From NCBI RefSeq assembly GCF_905171765.1, contig NC_053392.1, positions 373,277,963-373,341,962 of the forward strand: a stretch of 64,000 nt of DNA. Reading direction: 5' to 3'. Positions 11,567 to 22,860 of this stretch are shown in pieces; positions within the stretch are counted from its first letter, which is position 1, and every line of letters begins with the position of its first letter. The DNA is from Bufo bufo (lineage: Eukaryota > Chordata > Amphibia > Anura > Bufonidae). The translations under genes were made by a program, and so were the position numbers. The notes below the pieces were generated by a model that searched no databases, had not been told where the DNA came from, and saw only the letters and a program-made list of their open reading frames with translations.

Positions 11567-12194
11567 TGGTCACAATATCTAGTGGTAGTTATGGGTTTAT
11601 ATAGACAGAAAAAACCGCCAAAAAACGGATTACCTGGGAGCTGCCCACAGCTGGGAGGGGCTAGCCCCAGGTGTACTATCATATATTCCATCAGCATGTC
11701 AAAATATCAAGTAAACAGTATATATAACCTTAGCTAGTGCGAATAGCAGATTGGTAAATTGATACTTGTATTATGAGTGTTTTTTTGGGAACTAAATGCA
11801 TAGATACATAAGATCTGGCCAGCAGACTGGAGTCACATGACCGCTACATTGCGATCATGTGATGTGGGCAGGCCGGCTACTATGTGCGGTGAGCGTTCGG
11901 CGTATGCGCTCAATATCTCTGTGTTACTGCTGTGAGCCGCCCGGTCATGTGATCGCTGGACTTGCGGTCACACGGCCGGTTTCCATGGTAGCAAAGACGC
12001 TGGTGAGCGCTTCAACAGAGCGCAGTGCCCGGGAGACCATCGGACACAGCGCAATAGGATCATGAGGGATCCATATATAGAAATTGGTGGCTACGTTATA
12101 TCTGGAGGTATGCTATCACATGGATAAAAGTGCATATAGTACGATCATGCTGGCACTGATTAAGACAGTTAATTCAATAAATAAATAGACTTAT

Positions 12195-12376
12195 AGAAAA
12201 TATTTAAAAAAGATGTAAAATATAAATAAATAAATAAATAAATAAATAACATATGCAGCTAGATTCCTTCTGGAAATATATGTACCATGTGGTGCACATA
12301 GTACACACCACTTCCTAAAATATGAAGAATCTTATGTGTATACGTATATGATCACATAAAAATACATACAGAACAT

Positions 12377-12423
<47 letters not shown>

Positions 12424-12470
12424 ATAAATAAATATATATATATATATATATATTTAAAAAAACCTATATC
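12195..12470. repeat. AT-rich low-complexity DNA: (AAAT)n and (TA)n tracts
   Basis: An (AAAT)n tract at about 12222-12250 and long TA dinucleotide runs at about 12379-12417 and 12433-12452 lie in the 3' untranslated part of the Penelope-like element, between the endonuclease stop codon and the hammerhead. They may be secondary expansions. Confidence 0.9.
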
Positions 12471-12616
12471 CATATATGTGTCCATAAAAAGTGGTGATAT
12501 TGCAATAAATATGGGGTTAAAATATCAGCGATAGGTAAAAATAATTGCGTAAAACATGGGGCAAGGGGGGGGGGAGAAGGTATACATAAATATTGATTGT
12601 TATTACGCCTACGTTT

Positions 12617-14890
12617 TTATAAATTAATCTCAAATGCTTCGTTAAGGCCATAGGGACTCAAACTGTTCAATTTAAAGATCCAGTACATTTCCCTGCGTCT
12701 AATGTACTGAGTATCTTTATATAGGTGACTTGGAATTTGTTCGATAGGAGTTACTTCAAAACCGGTTGAACTACCCTCATGGTGTTCTGCCGCGTGTCTT
12801 GATACACTGTGTTTCCAGTATTTTTTCTTGATATTAGATCTGTGTTTATTTAATCTGTTACGCAGTGTTTGAATCGTGCGCCCCACATACTGCAGGTGGC
12901 ATGGGCATTCTAAAAGATATATTACGTGGTTAGATTCACAATTCAGATTACTCATGATGGGGAATGACTCCCCACTAGCTCGGCTATAAAAAGTGGATTT
13001 TTGGCATATGCTGGAACAGCATAGACATCTTTTATGTCCACACCTAGAGCTGCCTTTCGGGATAGTGGTGTCATGATTTTCAGTGTGATATATAACTGGA
13101 TTGAGTTTACTGGGGGCAAGAATATTTTTGAGGGTACGGGCTCTCTTATACGTAAGTTTCGGAAGCTCAGGAATAATTTGATTTAAAACGGGATCCCTTT
13201 TTAAAATATGCCAGTGTTTTTCCAGAACGGCTTTTATTGACAGATGGTTTTGGTTGTAAGTAGTGATGAAATTGCAACTATATCTCTCAATACTATTATC
13301 TTTCTTCTGTTTGGGGGCTGGAATCAGACATTCGTCTTGAGTGAGTCCCGCGGCCTTAGCTCTTGCTCCAACAATGATATTGGTTGGATAGCCTTTCTGG
13401 CTAAACTTAGAGGCCAGGGCATCACATTGTTTGTGGAAATCATCTCCGCGAGTACAATTTCGTCTTAGTCGTTTAAATTGACTGAAAGGGATGTTCATCT
13501 TCCATTTTCTATAGTGTGTGCTCTTAAAATCTAGATAGCTGTTACTATCAACTTTTTTAAAAAAGGTCCGCGTATTTATTCTGCTGTCCTGGATGAAAAT
13601 TTCTAGATCCAGAAACTCAATCTTTTTGTTATCATATGTGCCAGTGAAGGAGATTCCCCAATCATTGGTATTAAGATGTGAAATAAAACTGTCGATAGAT
13701 GCTGGGTCCCCATTCCAAATAAAAATCAGGTCGTCAATATATCTACGGAAAAACACGATGTTGTTGTTGGTCCAGAAGCTTGAGTGATATATGAACCTCT
13801 CCTCGAACTCCCCCATAAATAAATTCGCAAAACTGGGCGCAAAACGTGTCCCCATTGCAGTCCCACGTATTTGTTTGTATATATCATTTTGGAATGTGAA
13901 CACGTTGTGCGTAAGTATAAATTCAATACCCCTCATGATAAACGCTTTTTGTGTAGTCGGCATTTCTAGATCTTTATCCAAAAAACTTGATGTGCACTTC
14001 ATGCCCAAAGTGTGGGAAATGTTCGAATATAATGCCGAAACGTCCAGGGTCACCCAGTGGTAGCCATCCAACCACTTGATCGCTTTAAGCAGAGTAATCA
14101 GGGAAGCAGAATCTTTAAGATGGGATTTCAGATTGAGAACATGTTTTTGTAGGTAAATGTCGATATAGTGTGACAAATTCCGAGTAAGGGAGGAGACTCC
14201 CGATATTATAGGTCTACCCGGCGGGTTCTGGATATCCTTGTGAATCTTAGGGAGGTGGTAAAATATGGCTGGTGCAGACTCTTTCACCATAATATATTCC
14301 CTTTCCTTCTTATTTAGGCAGAGATCTGCGGATTTGATTAATATCTCAAATTCTTCTTTGTCTCTTTCGGACAGATCACAGTCCAGGGGTATATAGTATT
14401 TTTCATTAGATAAGATATTCAGAGCTTCTCTCACATAGTCTTCACGGTTCTGGATGACAATGCCCCCCCCCCTTTATCGGCATTTCTGATAACTAGGTTT
14501 GTATCTGATTGTAGCTTTTTTAGGGCTATTTTCTCTGATGGTTTCATATTTTGCTTCATTTCTGATTTACGGTTGATGTCCCTAAAATCATTAGAAACCA
14601 CAGAATAAAAGGTATCTAAGAAATTCCCCTTGTGATGGATGGGATAGAACGTGGATGGTGGTTTTAAACCAGAGGGTATGGTTAGAACCTGAGTCATGTC
14701 GAGGGATGTGGTGTTTGGCTCTGGTGTTGGCCCAGTATTAGAATTTTCTTTAATTTTAAAGTGTCTTTTTAGGGTAAGTTTCTTTATATACCTATTCAGA
14801 TCGAGGAAGAGATCAAATTCTTTGATTTTACTGGTGGGACAAAAAGAGAGTCCTTTGGATAACACTGCAACCTCATTTGATGTCAATACA
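12617..14890 (-). pseudogene. PLE reverse transcriptase + GIY-YIG endonuclease, frameshifted
   Basis: The main open stretch (12617-14434, 605 residues) has PLE reverse-transcriptase motifs: LDVSALYSNI near 130 (motif A Asp), GTAMGTRFAPSFANL near 191-205 (motif B) and YIDD at 232-235 (motif C). A Cys-rich segment, CGHKRCLCC, lies near 465-473. It is followed by the GIY-YIG nuclease, with VIYLLE near 504 and YVGRT near 516. This Cys-linker plus GIY-YIG layout resembles the Neptune branch of PLEs (recall). The N-terminal RT portion, ending in RNADKGGG, lies in another frame at 14431-14890. The frames separate at a run of ten G on the minus strand (14463-14472), where the family normally continues into IVIQN. 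Target-primed reverse transcription is the expected role. Further breaks upstream suggest a dead copy. Confidence 0.9.
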
Positions 14891-14945
14891 TGACTGGACA
14901 GGTTAAAAATACCATGGGAAAGGGGAGATGTGTCTGATTTGGGGG

Positions 14946-16530
14946 TTAGTATTGGCTTCGAGGGGTGGGAATTTTCCTTTTTGCTTTTACCTGCTCTACA
15001 GCCTCTCCTTGTTTTTTTCTTTTTACAGATTTGTGGCCTAGTGGGTGAAAAAAATTGGCTATATTGGTGGTTTTTGGACTTTTTGAAATGGAATGAACGG
15101 CTGTGGGGTGGATAAGGGGAGGGAGGTCTAAAAAAGATACCATGGATGTGAAGGGACCAACCGTGGATGGTTCTAAAACCGGTGAACCATTGATATTGCC
15201 AGGACTGATAGAGTGTATACTGACAGGTGAATTGCCGTCAGCTTGCAATACGCCCAATTTAGGGGTGGGTGGTGGGGAGGTGCTCACATGGATAGTAAGG
15301 AGAGAGTCAATCTCCAAGTCAGAACAGACTGAAGGAGTAGGGGAGCTAGATGAAACTGAGATGTGGTTCGGGATGGATGGAAAATTCAGTAGGTGGTAAA
15401 TTGTGTGGACCACATGTATTGAGTATTTCAGTGGAAAACATTGATGACGGAGAGGTAAGTGTAAGTGTAGTGATAGTAGTCGGAGGGGCCAGTACTCCAC
15501 CAGGAGTAAGTAGAGGAGTCTGGAAAATGGAGACTTGGGATTCCTGGTTAGGTGTATCCTTTTGTAATCCATTGGTGTGCGCAGATCTACCAATGGGAGT
15601 ATAACAACCACTAGAAGGTGCATGTAGATCAGAATCGGAGGTTGATGTCTTATCAGCTGGTGTTTTATTGTGTTTAAGTGTATACTGGATCTGTGATACA
15701 GGATACTTATTGGATCTATTACTTTGTGAGTTTGATACTTGATGGTTATTGAATCTATTTCGGTTGGAATATGACACCCATGGTTTGTGGAATTTTTGGT
15801 ATTTCTGGTCTTGTTTGTGGAGGAGAGGCGGTCGGATCTCAGCCCCACTGGTGCTGTGAGGATGTGTGGCCGAGGGGGGTGTGTTGGTGTTCTCTGTGGA
15901 GTTTACCTCTGGAATCGAATGTGCTGAATATGGTTTGGTATGGTTATTTGGTATATGCCTAGACATGTCAGGTTTTCGCCAGTGTTTGATATTATTGGTG
16001 GCAAAATCTTGTCTGTCTCTGTTGAGTTTATTGCTTTTCTTGTGTAATGTATCTTTTTCTACTGATAGAATTCTAGATGTAATCAACCGATCAAATTTGG
16101 TAAAGGCTGGATGTGATTTATGTTTGGATATAGTGTTATGACATTCAGATATTTTCCTACCACATTCCAAATATAATAACCGTCGTTTTTCTATCAGTCT
16201 AGTGATAAGTCCTTTTGCACATTCAAGCAGATAGTTGTCCCATTCTTTGCAAAACTCAATGTCCTCCTTGAAAGAATTCCCAAACCGTAGTCTCAGACCA
16301 CGGGGAACAATTTTCTCCTTGAGATAAATCTCAAGGAAAATAGCATCTAATTGATGTTGTATTTCGTCCGACATAAGTTTTTCCAAATCATGAAATAAAG
16401 TTAGTAAAGTTTTTTCATCAATACTTGCATTCGGTTCCTGATTTGGGTTACCGTGATGTTCTGTGGTGCTCCTTGTACATTGAATGATCAGGCGTTCACG
16501 CTGTTCCATTCGGTTTTGAGCATATTCCAT
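14946..16530 (-). pseudogene. PLE N-terminal coding region, frameshifted, no known domain
   Basis: The reading frame starts at MEYAQNRMEQRERL (start codon ending at 16530) and stays open for 394 residues to 15346. An overlapping frame (15848-14946) carries the continuation, reaching a stop at 14946. The first 200 residues are charged and probably helical, with several Cys; the rest is Ser/Thr/Pro/Asn-rich. In a third frame, open from about 15000, the sequence runs on into the RT N-terminus (FNLSSHVLTSNEVAVLSKGL). The native protein was therefore probably one long polypeptide, or ORF1 plus RT, with frameshifts between 15350 and 15848 and near 15000 (T/A-rich tract). I recognise no domain; a nucleic-acid-binding or multimerising role is only a guess. 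Confidence 0.7.
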
Positions 16531-16595
16531 CTTCTTCTTAAATGGATAGGCCTATGTGCTGCTCCCTTTTATCTGGAAACTCCAGGTATAATCGT

Positions 16596-17073
16596 CTTAG
16601 TACCACGGGCGAATCTAAATTCCTCTCGGTCACGAGGGGAATATAGAGACAAAAAGAGAGAGGGGTGGGGGGCGCACAATAGGGTAGTACGTTCAACACA
16701 AACTAAATTGTTTGACAAATAGAGGTGCTCACCTTTAGGGGTTGTGCAAGTATAGACACAACTCTATTGTAGATATGTAGGTAGTTTATAGACCTTTGGG
16801 ATCCGTGAGTGCAGCCGCAGAAGGAATCCGATCCCAAAGACATTCCTTCTGCGGCTGCACTCACGGATCCCAAAGGTCTATAAACTACCTACATATCTAC
16901 AATAGAGTTGTGTCTATACTTGCACAACCCCTAAAGGTGAGCACCTCTATTTGTCAAACAATTTAGTTTGTGTTGAACGTACTACCCTATTGTGCGCCCC
17001 CCACCCCTCTCTCTTTTTGTCTCTATATTCCCCTCGTGACCGAGAGGAATTTAGATTCGCCCGTGGTACTAAG
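16596..17073. repeat. Perfectly positioned terminal palindrome of the PLE, 232-bp arms
   Basis: The arms are 16596-16827 and 16842-17073 with a 14-bp spacer. The outer edge of the right arm coincides exactly with the element boundary set by the TSD. The arms look essentially identical on inspection. Inverted duplication of the 5' end is known in PLEs and is thought to arise during reverse transcription or template jumping. Confidence 0.95.
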
Positions 17074-17089
17074 TCCAGCTTATATAGAG

Positions 17090-17317
17090 GCTGGGTCACA
17101 TGCTGCACTGGCCAATCACAGCCATGCCATTAGTAGGCATGGCTGTGATGGCTTCTAAGGGCACAGAGTTAAACGCTTGTTAATTGGCTGCTCTGCAACC
17201 TTTCAAAAAGCGCCATAAACAAACTTTTACTGAAAAGTTCACGTTCGGGTCCGGGGTCCAAAAATCCTAAAGTTCAGTACGAACCCGAACTTTACAGTTC
17301 GGGTACCCTCAACCCTA
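17090..17317 (-). mobile_element. Displaced 5' terminal segment of hAT1
   Basis: After the second TSD copy of the PLE comes a short inverted repeat around GCCATGCC (about 17121-17147). It is followed by AT-poor sequence with three GTTCGGGT or ACCCGAAC motifs and a terminus reading TAGGGTTGAGGGTACCCGAA on the minus strand. No ORF. Confidence 0.65.
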
Positions 17318-17328
17318 CTTTTGATATC

Positions 17329-17740
17329 TGTCCAATACCTTCTGTGTGTCAGGGCCAGAAATAAGAGACATACAAGTGAAAATGTATATATTTTTTCCAT
17401 CATTTTCAATACTTTTTATATAGAGGTTGTCTGCAGTGACTAGAGACATCTGTCCAATACCTTCTATGTGTCAGGGCCAGAGATTGGAGAAATATAAGTG
17501 AAAATGAATATATTTTTTCCATCATTTTCAATACTTTTTCTATAGAGGGTATCAGTGACTTGTGACATCTGTCTGTGTGTCAGGGCCAGAGATTGGAGAA
17601 ATATAACTGAAATTTTATATATTTTTCCATCAATTTCAATACTTTTTTTTATAGAGGTTGTCTGCAGTGACTAGAGACATCTGTCCAATACCTTCTGTGT
17701 GTCAGGGCCAGAGATAGTAAAAATTTAAGTAATATCTATT
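17329..17740. repeat. hAT2 5' subterminal tandem repeat, ~115-120 bp unit
   Basis: About four units begin near 17329, 17448, 17555 and 17675. Each has CATCTGTCCAATACCTTCTG (partly lost in the third), GTGTCAGGGCCAGAGAT, and an AT-rich stretch ending in TTTATAGAGG. It precedes the transposase start. Confidence 0.85.
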
Positions 17741-17844
17741 TTCCTTTTTTCATTCTTTTTTGTACTTTTTCCATATACTGTGCTTGCTGTGAACTGTGAC
17801 ATCCGTGCCACATCTTGTGTGTCAAGCGTGCATATAACATTTAA

Positions 17845-20336
17845 CATGCGCAATGCAAGCAGTAAGGGATGGGGAAGTGGCCGTGATGCTGATGGTTCAT
17901 GCAGAGGCCGTGGCCCTGGACGCGATGAAACTGTGCCTGCTACCAGAGCACAAGAAAAACAATCATCAACGATACTTAGCTTCATGTCACAGTTTGCAGG
18001 GCGTCACAGGACAAAACTCTTGAAGTCAGACCAGTGCGACCAGGTGGTCGGTTGGATTTCAGAAGATAATGCTTCCAGTCGGTTAAGCACCACCCTGTCT
18101 TCCACCAAGTTTAGTCTCAGTAGCCAATAGTCTTGTCAACAGAATCCTCTCCCTGATCCTCCTTCCTCCCACCATGGAGAGTCTGGCCAAACAAGTGATC
18201 CCAAGCTCGGAAATTCCGAGAAGCTCTTTTCATTGCCATTACTTGATTTGGCCCTCTTGCCAAGAACGATTGAAGATGGACATGAGATCTTGTGCTCTGA
18301 TTCCAAACCTCTTGAGCATCCACAGTCACAAGAACATGATGGTGGGGAACGGCAATTAGTGTTTAATGAGGTGGATGATGATGAGACACAGTTGCCAATG
18401 AGTCAACCGCAATTACTGTCTCAAGAGGTTGATGAAGAGGGTGAGACACCATTGTAAATCACTGAGGTTGTGATTAGGTCAACAAATCAAGAGGATGATC
18501 AGAGTGAGGAACTGGAATAGGAGGAGGTGGACGATGAGGTCACTGACCCAACCTGGGAAGGTGGAAAGCCGAGCGAGTACGGCAGTACAGAGGTGGAATG
18601 ATCTGCAGCACCACAACAGGCTGGAAGAGAAAGTGGGGTGGCAAAAGGGAGAAGGTGAGCCACCCCAAACAGGCCCGCAACTGTTCCCCAGAGCACCCCC
18701 TTGCGTAAATCTCTCTTGCCAAGGGGTAGGTGTTCTGCAGTATGGCGCTTTTTTGAGGAAAGTGCAGACGACAAAAGAATAGCAGTTTGCAACCTGTGCC
18801 ACACCAAAATGAGCTAGGGCGTGAACACTAGCAACCTCACAACAACCAGCATGATCTGCCACATGGCATCCAAGCACCGTAATAAGTGGGACGAATGTCT
18901 GGGTCCACAATCTGTCTGCGGGTCACACCACTGCCTCCTCTTCCCCTATGGTACATGCTGGCCAATCACCTGTCGAGTGTGCAGGCGAGGATGCCTCCTG
19001 CCCTGCACCTGGACCTTTGCAAGCACCATCAGTGAACACATCCACTTCCCTGTCCCAGCGCAGCATCCAAATGTAATTTCCCCAGGCATTTAAACGCAAG
19101 CGCAAATACCCAGCCACCCACCCACAGGCAATAGCACTAAATGTGCACCTTTCAAAATTATTGGTCCTGGAAATGTTGCCATTTAGGCTTGTGGACACTG
19201 AGGCCTTCCACAGCCTTATGTCGGCGGCCGTCCCGCGGTACTCTGTTCCCAGCTGCCACTATTTTTTAAGGTGTGCCATCCCGCCTTACACCAACATGTG
19301 TCCCGAAATGTCAGACGTGCCCTGACCAACGCAGTTACTGGGAAGGTCCACTTAACCACAGACACATGGACAAGTGCATTTGGCCAGGAATGCTACATGT
19401 CCCTGACGGCACACTGGGTGAACGTTGTGGAGGCTGGGAGCGAGTCATACCCTGGTATGGCACAGGTGCTACCGACAAAGAGGATTGCGGGCCGTAAGTC
19501 GATCAGGGTTTACGCCAGCACCTACGTTAGTGGCTCCAACCCCCACTTCTCCTCCTCCGCCTCCTCCTCCACTTCCACCTCTAAATTATCCACGTGCAGC
19601 ACCAGTCAGCCATCAGTCGGTAGCCGGAAGCAGTGTAGCACTGCAGTGGGGAAGCGTCAACAGGCTGAAGCTGATATGCTTAGGTGACAAACAGCACACT
19701 GCCGCAGAGCTCTTGCAGGGGATAAGAGACCAGACTGAGCTGTGGCTCTCGCCACTCAACCTACAACCAGGCATGGTTGTGTGTGATAATGGCCGTGACT
19801 TGGTGGCGGCTTTGTAGCTCGGCAAGCTCACACACATCCCATGCCTGGTCATCACCTTTCCAGTCAGCTTCCGCTAATGAGAAGCGAGGAGTGGGCATGG
19901 ATGTCTGACCTCTGTGGCGTTTTAAGAAACTTTGAGGAATCAACACAGATGGTGAGTGGCGATAACGCTATTATCAGCATAACAATCCAACTTCTGTGTC
20001 TACTCAAACGCTTGCTGCTCACAATTAAGGACGACGCTTTGCATGTGGAAGAGGTGGAAATGGGCGAAGAAGACATTACACAGAGTGATAGCCAGACCAC
20101 CCACTGTCCGTTTTCTCAGCGCAAATTGGACGATGAAAAGGAGGAGGAGGAGGAGGAGAAGGAGACGGTTTCCTCTGCTACAGAGGGTAGTAGCCATGGA
20201 AGTTTAATTCCATCTGTTCAGCATGGGTGGGCAAAAGAGGAGGAAGAGGATGAGGAGATGGACAGTCATCCTCCTGATGACGACAGTGAAGTCTTGCCTG
20301 TTTGTACTCTGGCCCACATGGCTGACTTCATATTTC
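17845..20336 (+). pseudogene. hAT2 transposase remnant, N-terminal and central part
   Basis: Probable start MRNASSKGWGSGRDADG at 17845; the Gly/Arg-rich leader is matched in hAT5 (MFKASRKGRGSGRAADG). A BED finger is spread over two frames near 18740-18890 (WRFFEESADDKR-like, CNLCH, HMASKH). LEMLPFRLVDTEAFHSLM and TDTWTSAFGQECYMSLTAHW near 19170-19420 mark the hAT catalytic region, with the Asp in TDTW a catalytic candidate. CDNGRDLVAAL near 19780 gives a second Asp. An acidic Glu/Asp-rich run (20120-20280) ends in SEVLPVCTLAHMADF. There are many stops and frame changes, and coding is cut at about 20336 by the Tc1 junction. Confidence 0.8.
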
Positions 20337-20943
20337 GGGCAATATTATCTGCTCATATTCAGTCAAATGCTTCAGAACTCATTGGACAGCCCTTCACAGT
20401 GCAGATGGACAATGACCCAAAGCATACTGCAAAAGCAACCAAAGAAATGTTTAAGGGAAAGAATTGGAATGTAATGCAATGGCCAAGTTAATCACCTGAC
20501 CTCAATCCGATTGAGCATGCATTTCACTTGCTGAAGACAAAACTGAAGGGAACAAGCAGGAACTGAAAACAGTTGCAGTAAAGGCCTGGCAGAGCATCAC
20601 CAGGGATGAAACCCAGCGTCTGGTGATGTCTATGTGTTCCAGACTTCAGGCTGTAATTAACTGCAAAGGATTTGCAACCAAGTATTAAAAAGTGAAAGTT
20701 TGATTTATAATTATTACTCTGTCTGTTACTTTTGGTCCCTTTAACAAGTTGGAGGCACATATGCAAACTGTTGTAATTCCTACACCGTTCACCTGATTTG
20801 GATGTAAATACCCTCAAATTAAAGATGACAAGTCTGCAGTTAAAGCACATCTTGGTCGTTTCATTTCAAATCCATTGTGGTGGTGTATAGAGCCAAAAAT
20901 ATTAGAATTGTGTCGATGTCCCAATATTTATGGACTTGACTGT
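20337..20943 (+). mobile_element. 3' half of a Tc1-like (DD34E) transposon
   Basis: The translation contains FTVQMDNDPKHTAKATKEMF and, after a TAA stop at the Q of the usual WPSQSPDLNPIE motif, SPDLNPIEHAFHLL. There are 34 residues between the second catalytic Asp and Glu, the Tc1 spacing. C-terminal sequence RLQAVINCKGFATKY follows. The right terminus reads ATTTATGGACTTGACTGTA next to TA, a typical Tc1 TIR end. The 5' half, including the first Asp, is absent; hAT2 coding sequence abuts it directly. Confidence 0.9.
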
Positions 20944-21703
20944 ATACTTTCTATATAGTGCATTTAGGTAGTGCAGCATTTGTTAGCGGTTTTGCTGCAT
21001 TACCTCAGCTACAGATAGTGACAAACGCCATTGGAACAAATCATTTCTACTGGTGTGATATACCAGTTGCCCCCCAAATTTTTTTTATTGAAGCAGGGGT
21101 GTTACATACCAATTATATACTTTCTATATAGTGCATTTCGATAGTGCAGCATTTGTTTGCGGTTTTTCTGCGTTACCTCAGCTACAGATAGTGAAAAACG
21201 CCATTGGAACAAATCATTTTTACTGGTGTGATATACCAGTTGCCCCCCCCCCCCCCAAAAAAAGTGAAAAAGAAGTGGGCTACAGTAAAATTGTTATTCA
21301 GTGACCGCATAATGTACCTCGAGGCACATAATCAGAATTTCTTTTATGTCAGGTGAATGCCTAATTTTTAAGGCCCGTACTCCTGTGGCCTAAAAGAAAA
21401 AATTTCTAGGCTACAACAGGGCACATTTCAGAGAATTTCCTTTTAAGACGCCTAAAAATACCCCCTGATTAAGATACATATTTTTTGTTGGAATTTTTGC
21501 CATTGATCCCCCTCTAGTATGTCACTGTCCATGTTGTGGGGCTATTTGTACACTTCTACTAAGTATTTGGTGGCTGCAAATATGAGGTGAAAGTTTTTCA
21601 GGTTTGCCTGCCATTAAAGTGAATGGGGCCTGCCGTGAACTTGCGGTTCGCGAACATTTGATCGCGCTCGCGAACCGTCCCTGCCAATGTTCGTCCATCA
21701 CTA
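20944..21703. mobile_element. hAT-G family tail with tandem repeats
   Basis: Two ~180-bp units contain TACTTTCTATATAGTGCATT, TAGTGCAGCATTTGTT and TATACCAGTTGCCCCCC. They are followed by a terminus with inverted GTTCGCGAAC motifs ending ATGTTCGTCCATCACTA at 21703. The same tail occurs at 62280-63331 and, inverted, at 33295-33640. The left part is deleted up to the Tc1 fragment, which sits at a TA in the repeat unit. hAT2 coding sequence resumes at 21704. Confidence 0.85.
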
Positions 21704-21890
21704 CTTGGAGGTGCTGGCCTGCCCTCCCACCAGCGTTTTGTCTGAGCAGGTATTTAGTGCTGCTGGTGGCATTATAACATATAAGCGTATCCGCCTATCA
21801 ACTGAAAATGCTGACAGTTTGACTCTTATAAAAATTAACAAGGCCTGGATTGTCCCAGGCTTCTCCACTCCACCAGAGGAAAGAGGATAA
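21704..21890 (+). pseudogene. hAT2 transposase C-terminal dimerisation domain
   Basis: The frame resumes as YLEVLACPPTSVLSEQVFSA, continues through AGGIITYKRIRLSTENADSL and ends PEERG before TAA at 21888. This is the hAT C-terminal dimerisation domain. About 130 residues that should precede it, judging by hAT5 (56224-56694), were lost with the Tc1/hAT-G rearrangement. Confidence 0.85.
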
Positions 21891-22860
21891 ACAAAGGCAC
21901 TTTAACCCCTTAAGGACTCGGCCCTATTTCACCTTACGGACTTGGCCATTTTTTGCAAATCTGACCAGTGTCACTTTAAGTGCTGATAACTTTAAAACGC
22001 TTTGACTTATCCAGGCCATTCTGAGATTGCTTTTTCGTCACATATTGTACTTCATGTAACCGGTAAAATGAAGTAAAAAAAAATCATTTTTATTTATAAA
22101 AAAATACTAAATTTACCAAAAATTTGAAAATAATTGCAAATTTCCAAGTTTCAATTTCTCTACTTCTATAATACATAGTAATACCTGCAAAAATAGTTAT
22201 TACTTTACATTCCCCATATGTCTACTTCATGTTTGGATCATTTTGGGAATGACATTTTATTTTTTGGGGATGTTACAAGGCTTAGAAGTTTAGAAGCAAA
22301 TCTTGAAATTTTTCTGAAATCTTCAAAAACCCAAATTTTAGGGACCAGTTCAGGTCTGAAGTCACTTTGCAAAGCTTACATAATAGAAACCACCCAAAAA
22401 TTACCCCATTCTATAAACTACACCCCTCAAGGTATTCAAAACTGATTTTACTAACTTTGTTAACCTTTTAGGTGTTCCACAAGAGTTAATGGAAAATAGA
22501 GATACAATTAAAAAATTTCACTTTTTTGGCAGATTTTCCATTTTAATAATTTTTTTCTAGTTACAAAGCAAGGGTTAACAGCCAAACAAAACTCAATATT
22601 TATGGCCCTGATTCTTTAGTTTACAGAATCACCCCATATGTGGTCGTAAACAGCTGTACGGGCACACGGCAGGGTGCAGAAGGAAAGGAATGCCACACGG
22701 TTTTTGGAAGGCAGATTTTGCTGGACTGGTTTTTTTGACACCATGTCCCATTTGAAGCCCCCCTGATGCACCCCTAGAGTAGAAACTCCAAAAAAATGGC
22801 CCCATTTTAGAAACTACGGGATAGGGTGGCAGTATTGTTGGTACTAGTTTAGGGTACATG

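Larger units (their letters stand above)
11429..17073 (-). mobile_element. Full-length Penelope-like retroelement (PLE) with GIY-YIG endonuclease
   Basis: Both boundaries are defined by a 16-bp target-site duplication, TCCAGCTTATATAGAG, at 11413-11428 and 17074-17089. The element is 5,645 bp on the minus strand. From 5' (right) to 3' (left) it has a 478-bp palindrome, a long N-terminal coding region, a Penelope-type reverse transcriptase with C-terminal GIY-YIG nuclease, AT-rich low-complexity DNA and a hammerhead ribozyme near the 3' end. PLEs typically lack conventional LTRs, carry hammerhead motifs and make variable-length TSDs; all three are seen here. It inserted into the 5' leader of hAT1. 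Confidence 0.9.
6767..17317 (-). mobile_element. hAT1: BED-type hAT transposon, interrupted by piggyBac and a Penelope-like element
   Basis: The coding remnants at 8190-10767 are on the minus strand, flanked by subterminal tandem repeats. The right (5') end is placed at 17317, where a TAGGGTTGAGGGTACCCGAA-type terminus reads inward on the minus strand, followed by inverted GTTCGGGT motifs. Sequences on either side of the Penelope-like insert share a 16-bp direct repeat, so 17090-17317 is taken as the displaced 5' end of this element. The left end is displaced by the piggyBac insertion at 6763-6766 and lies outside the window. No 8-bp TSD can be checked. Confidence 0.7.

Noticed and set aside
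11429..11600. LTR of a DIRS or Gypsy element at the left PLE end
   Set aside because: No matching copy at the other end, and the hammerhead core plus GIY-YIG coding identify a Penelope-like element.
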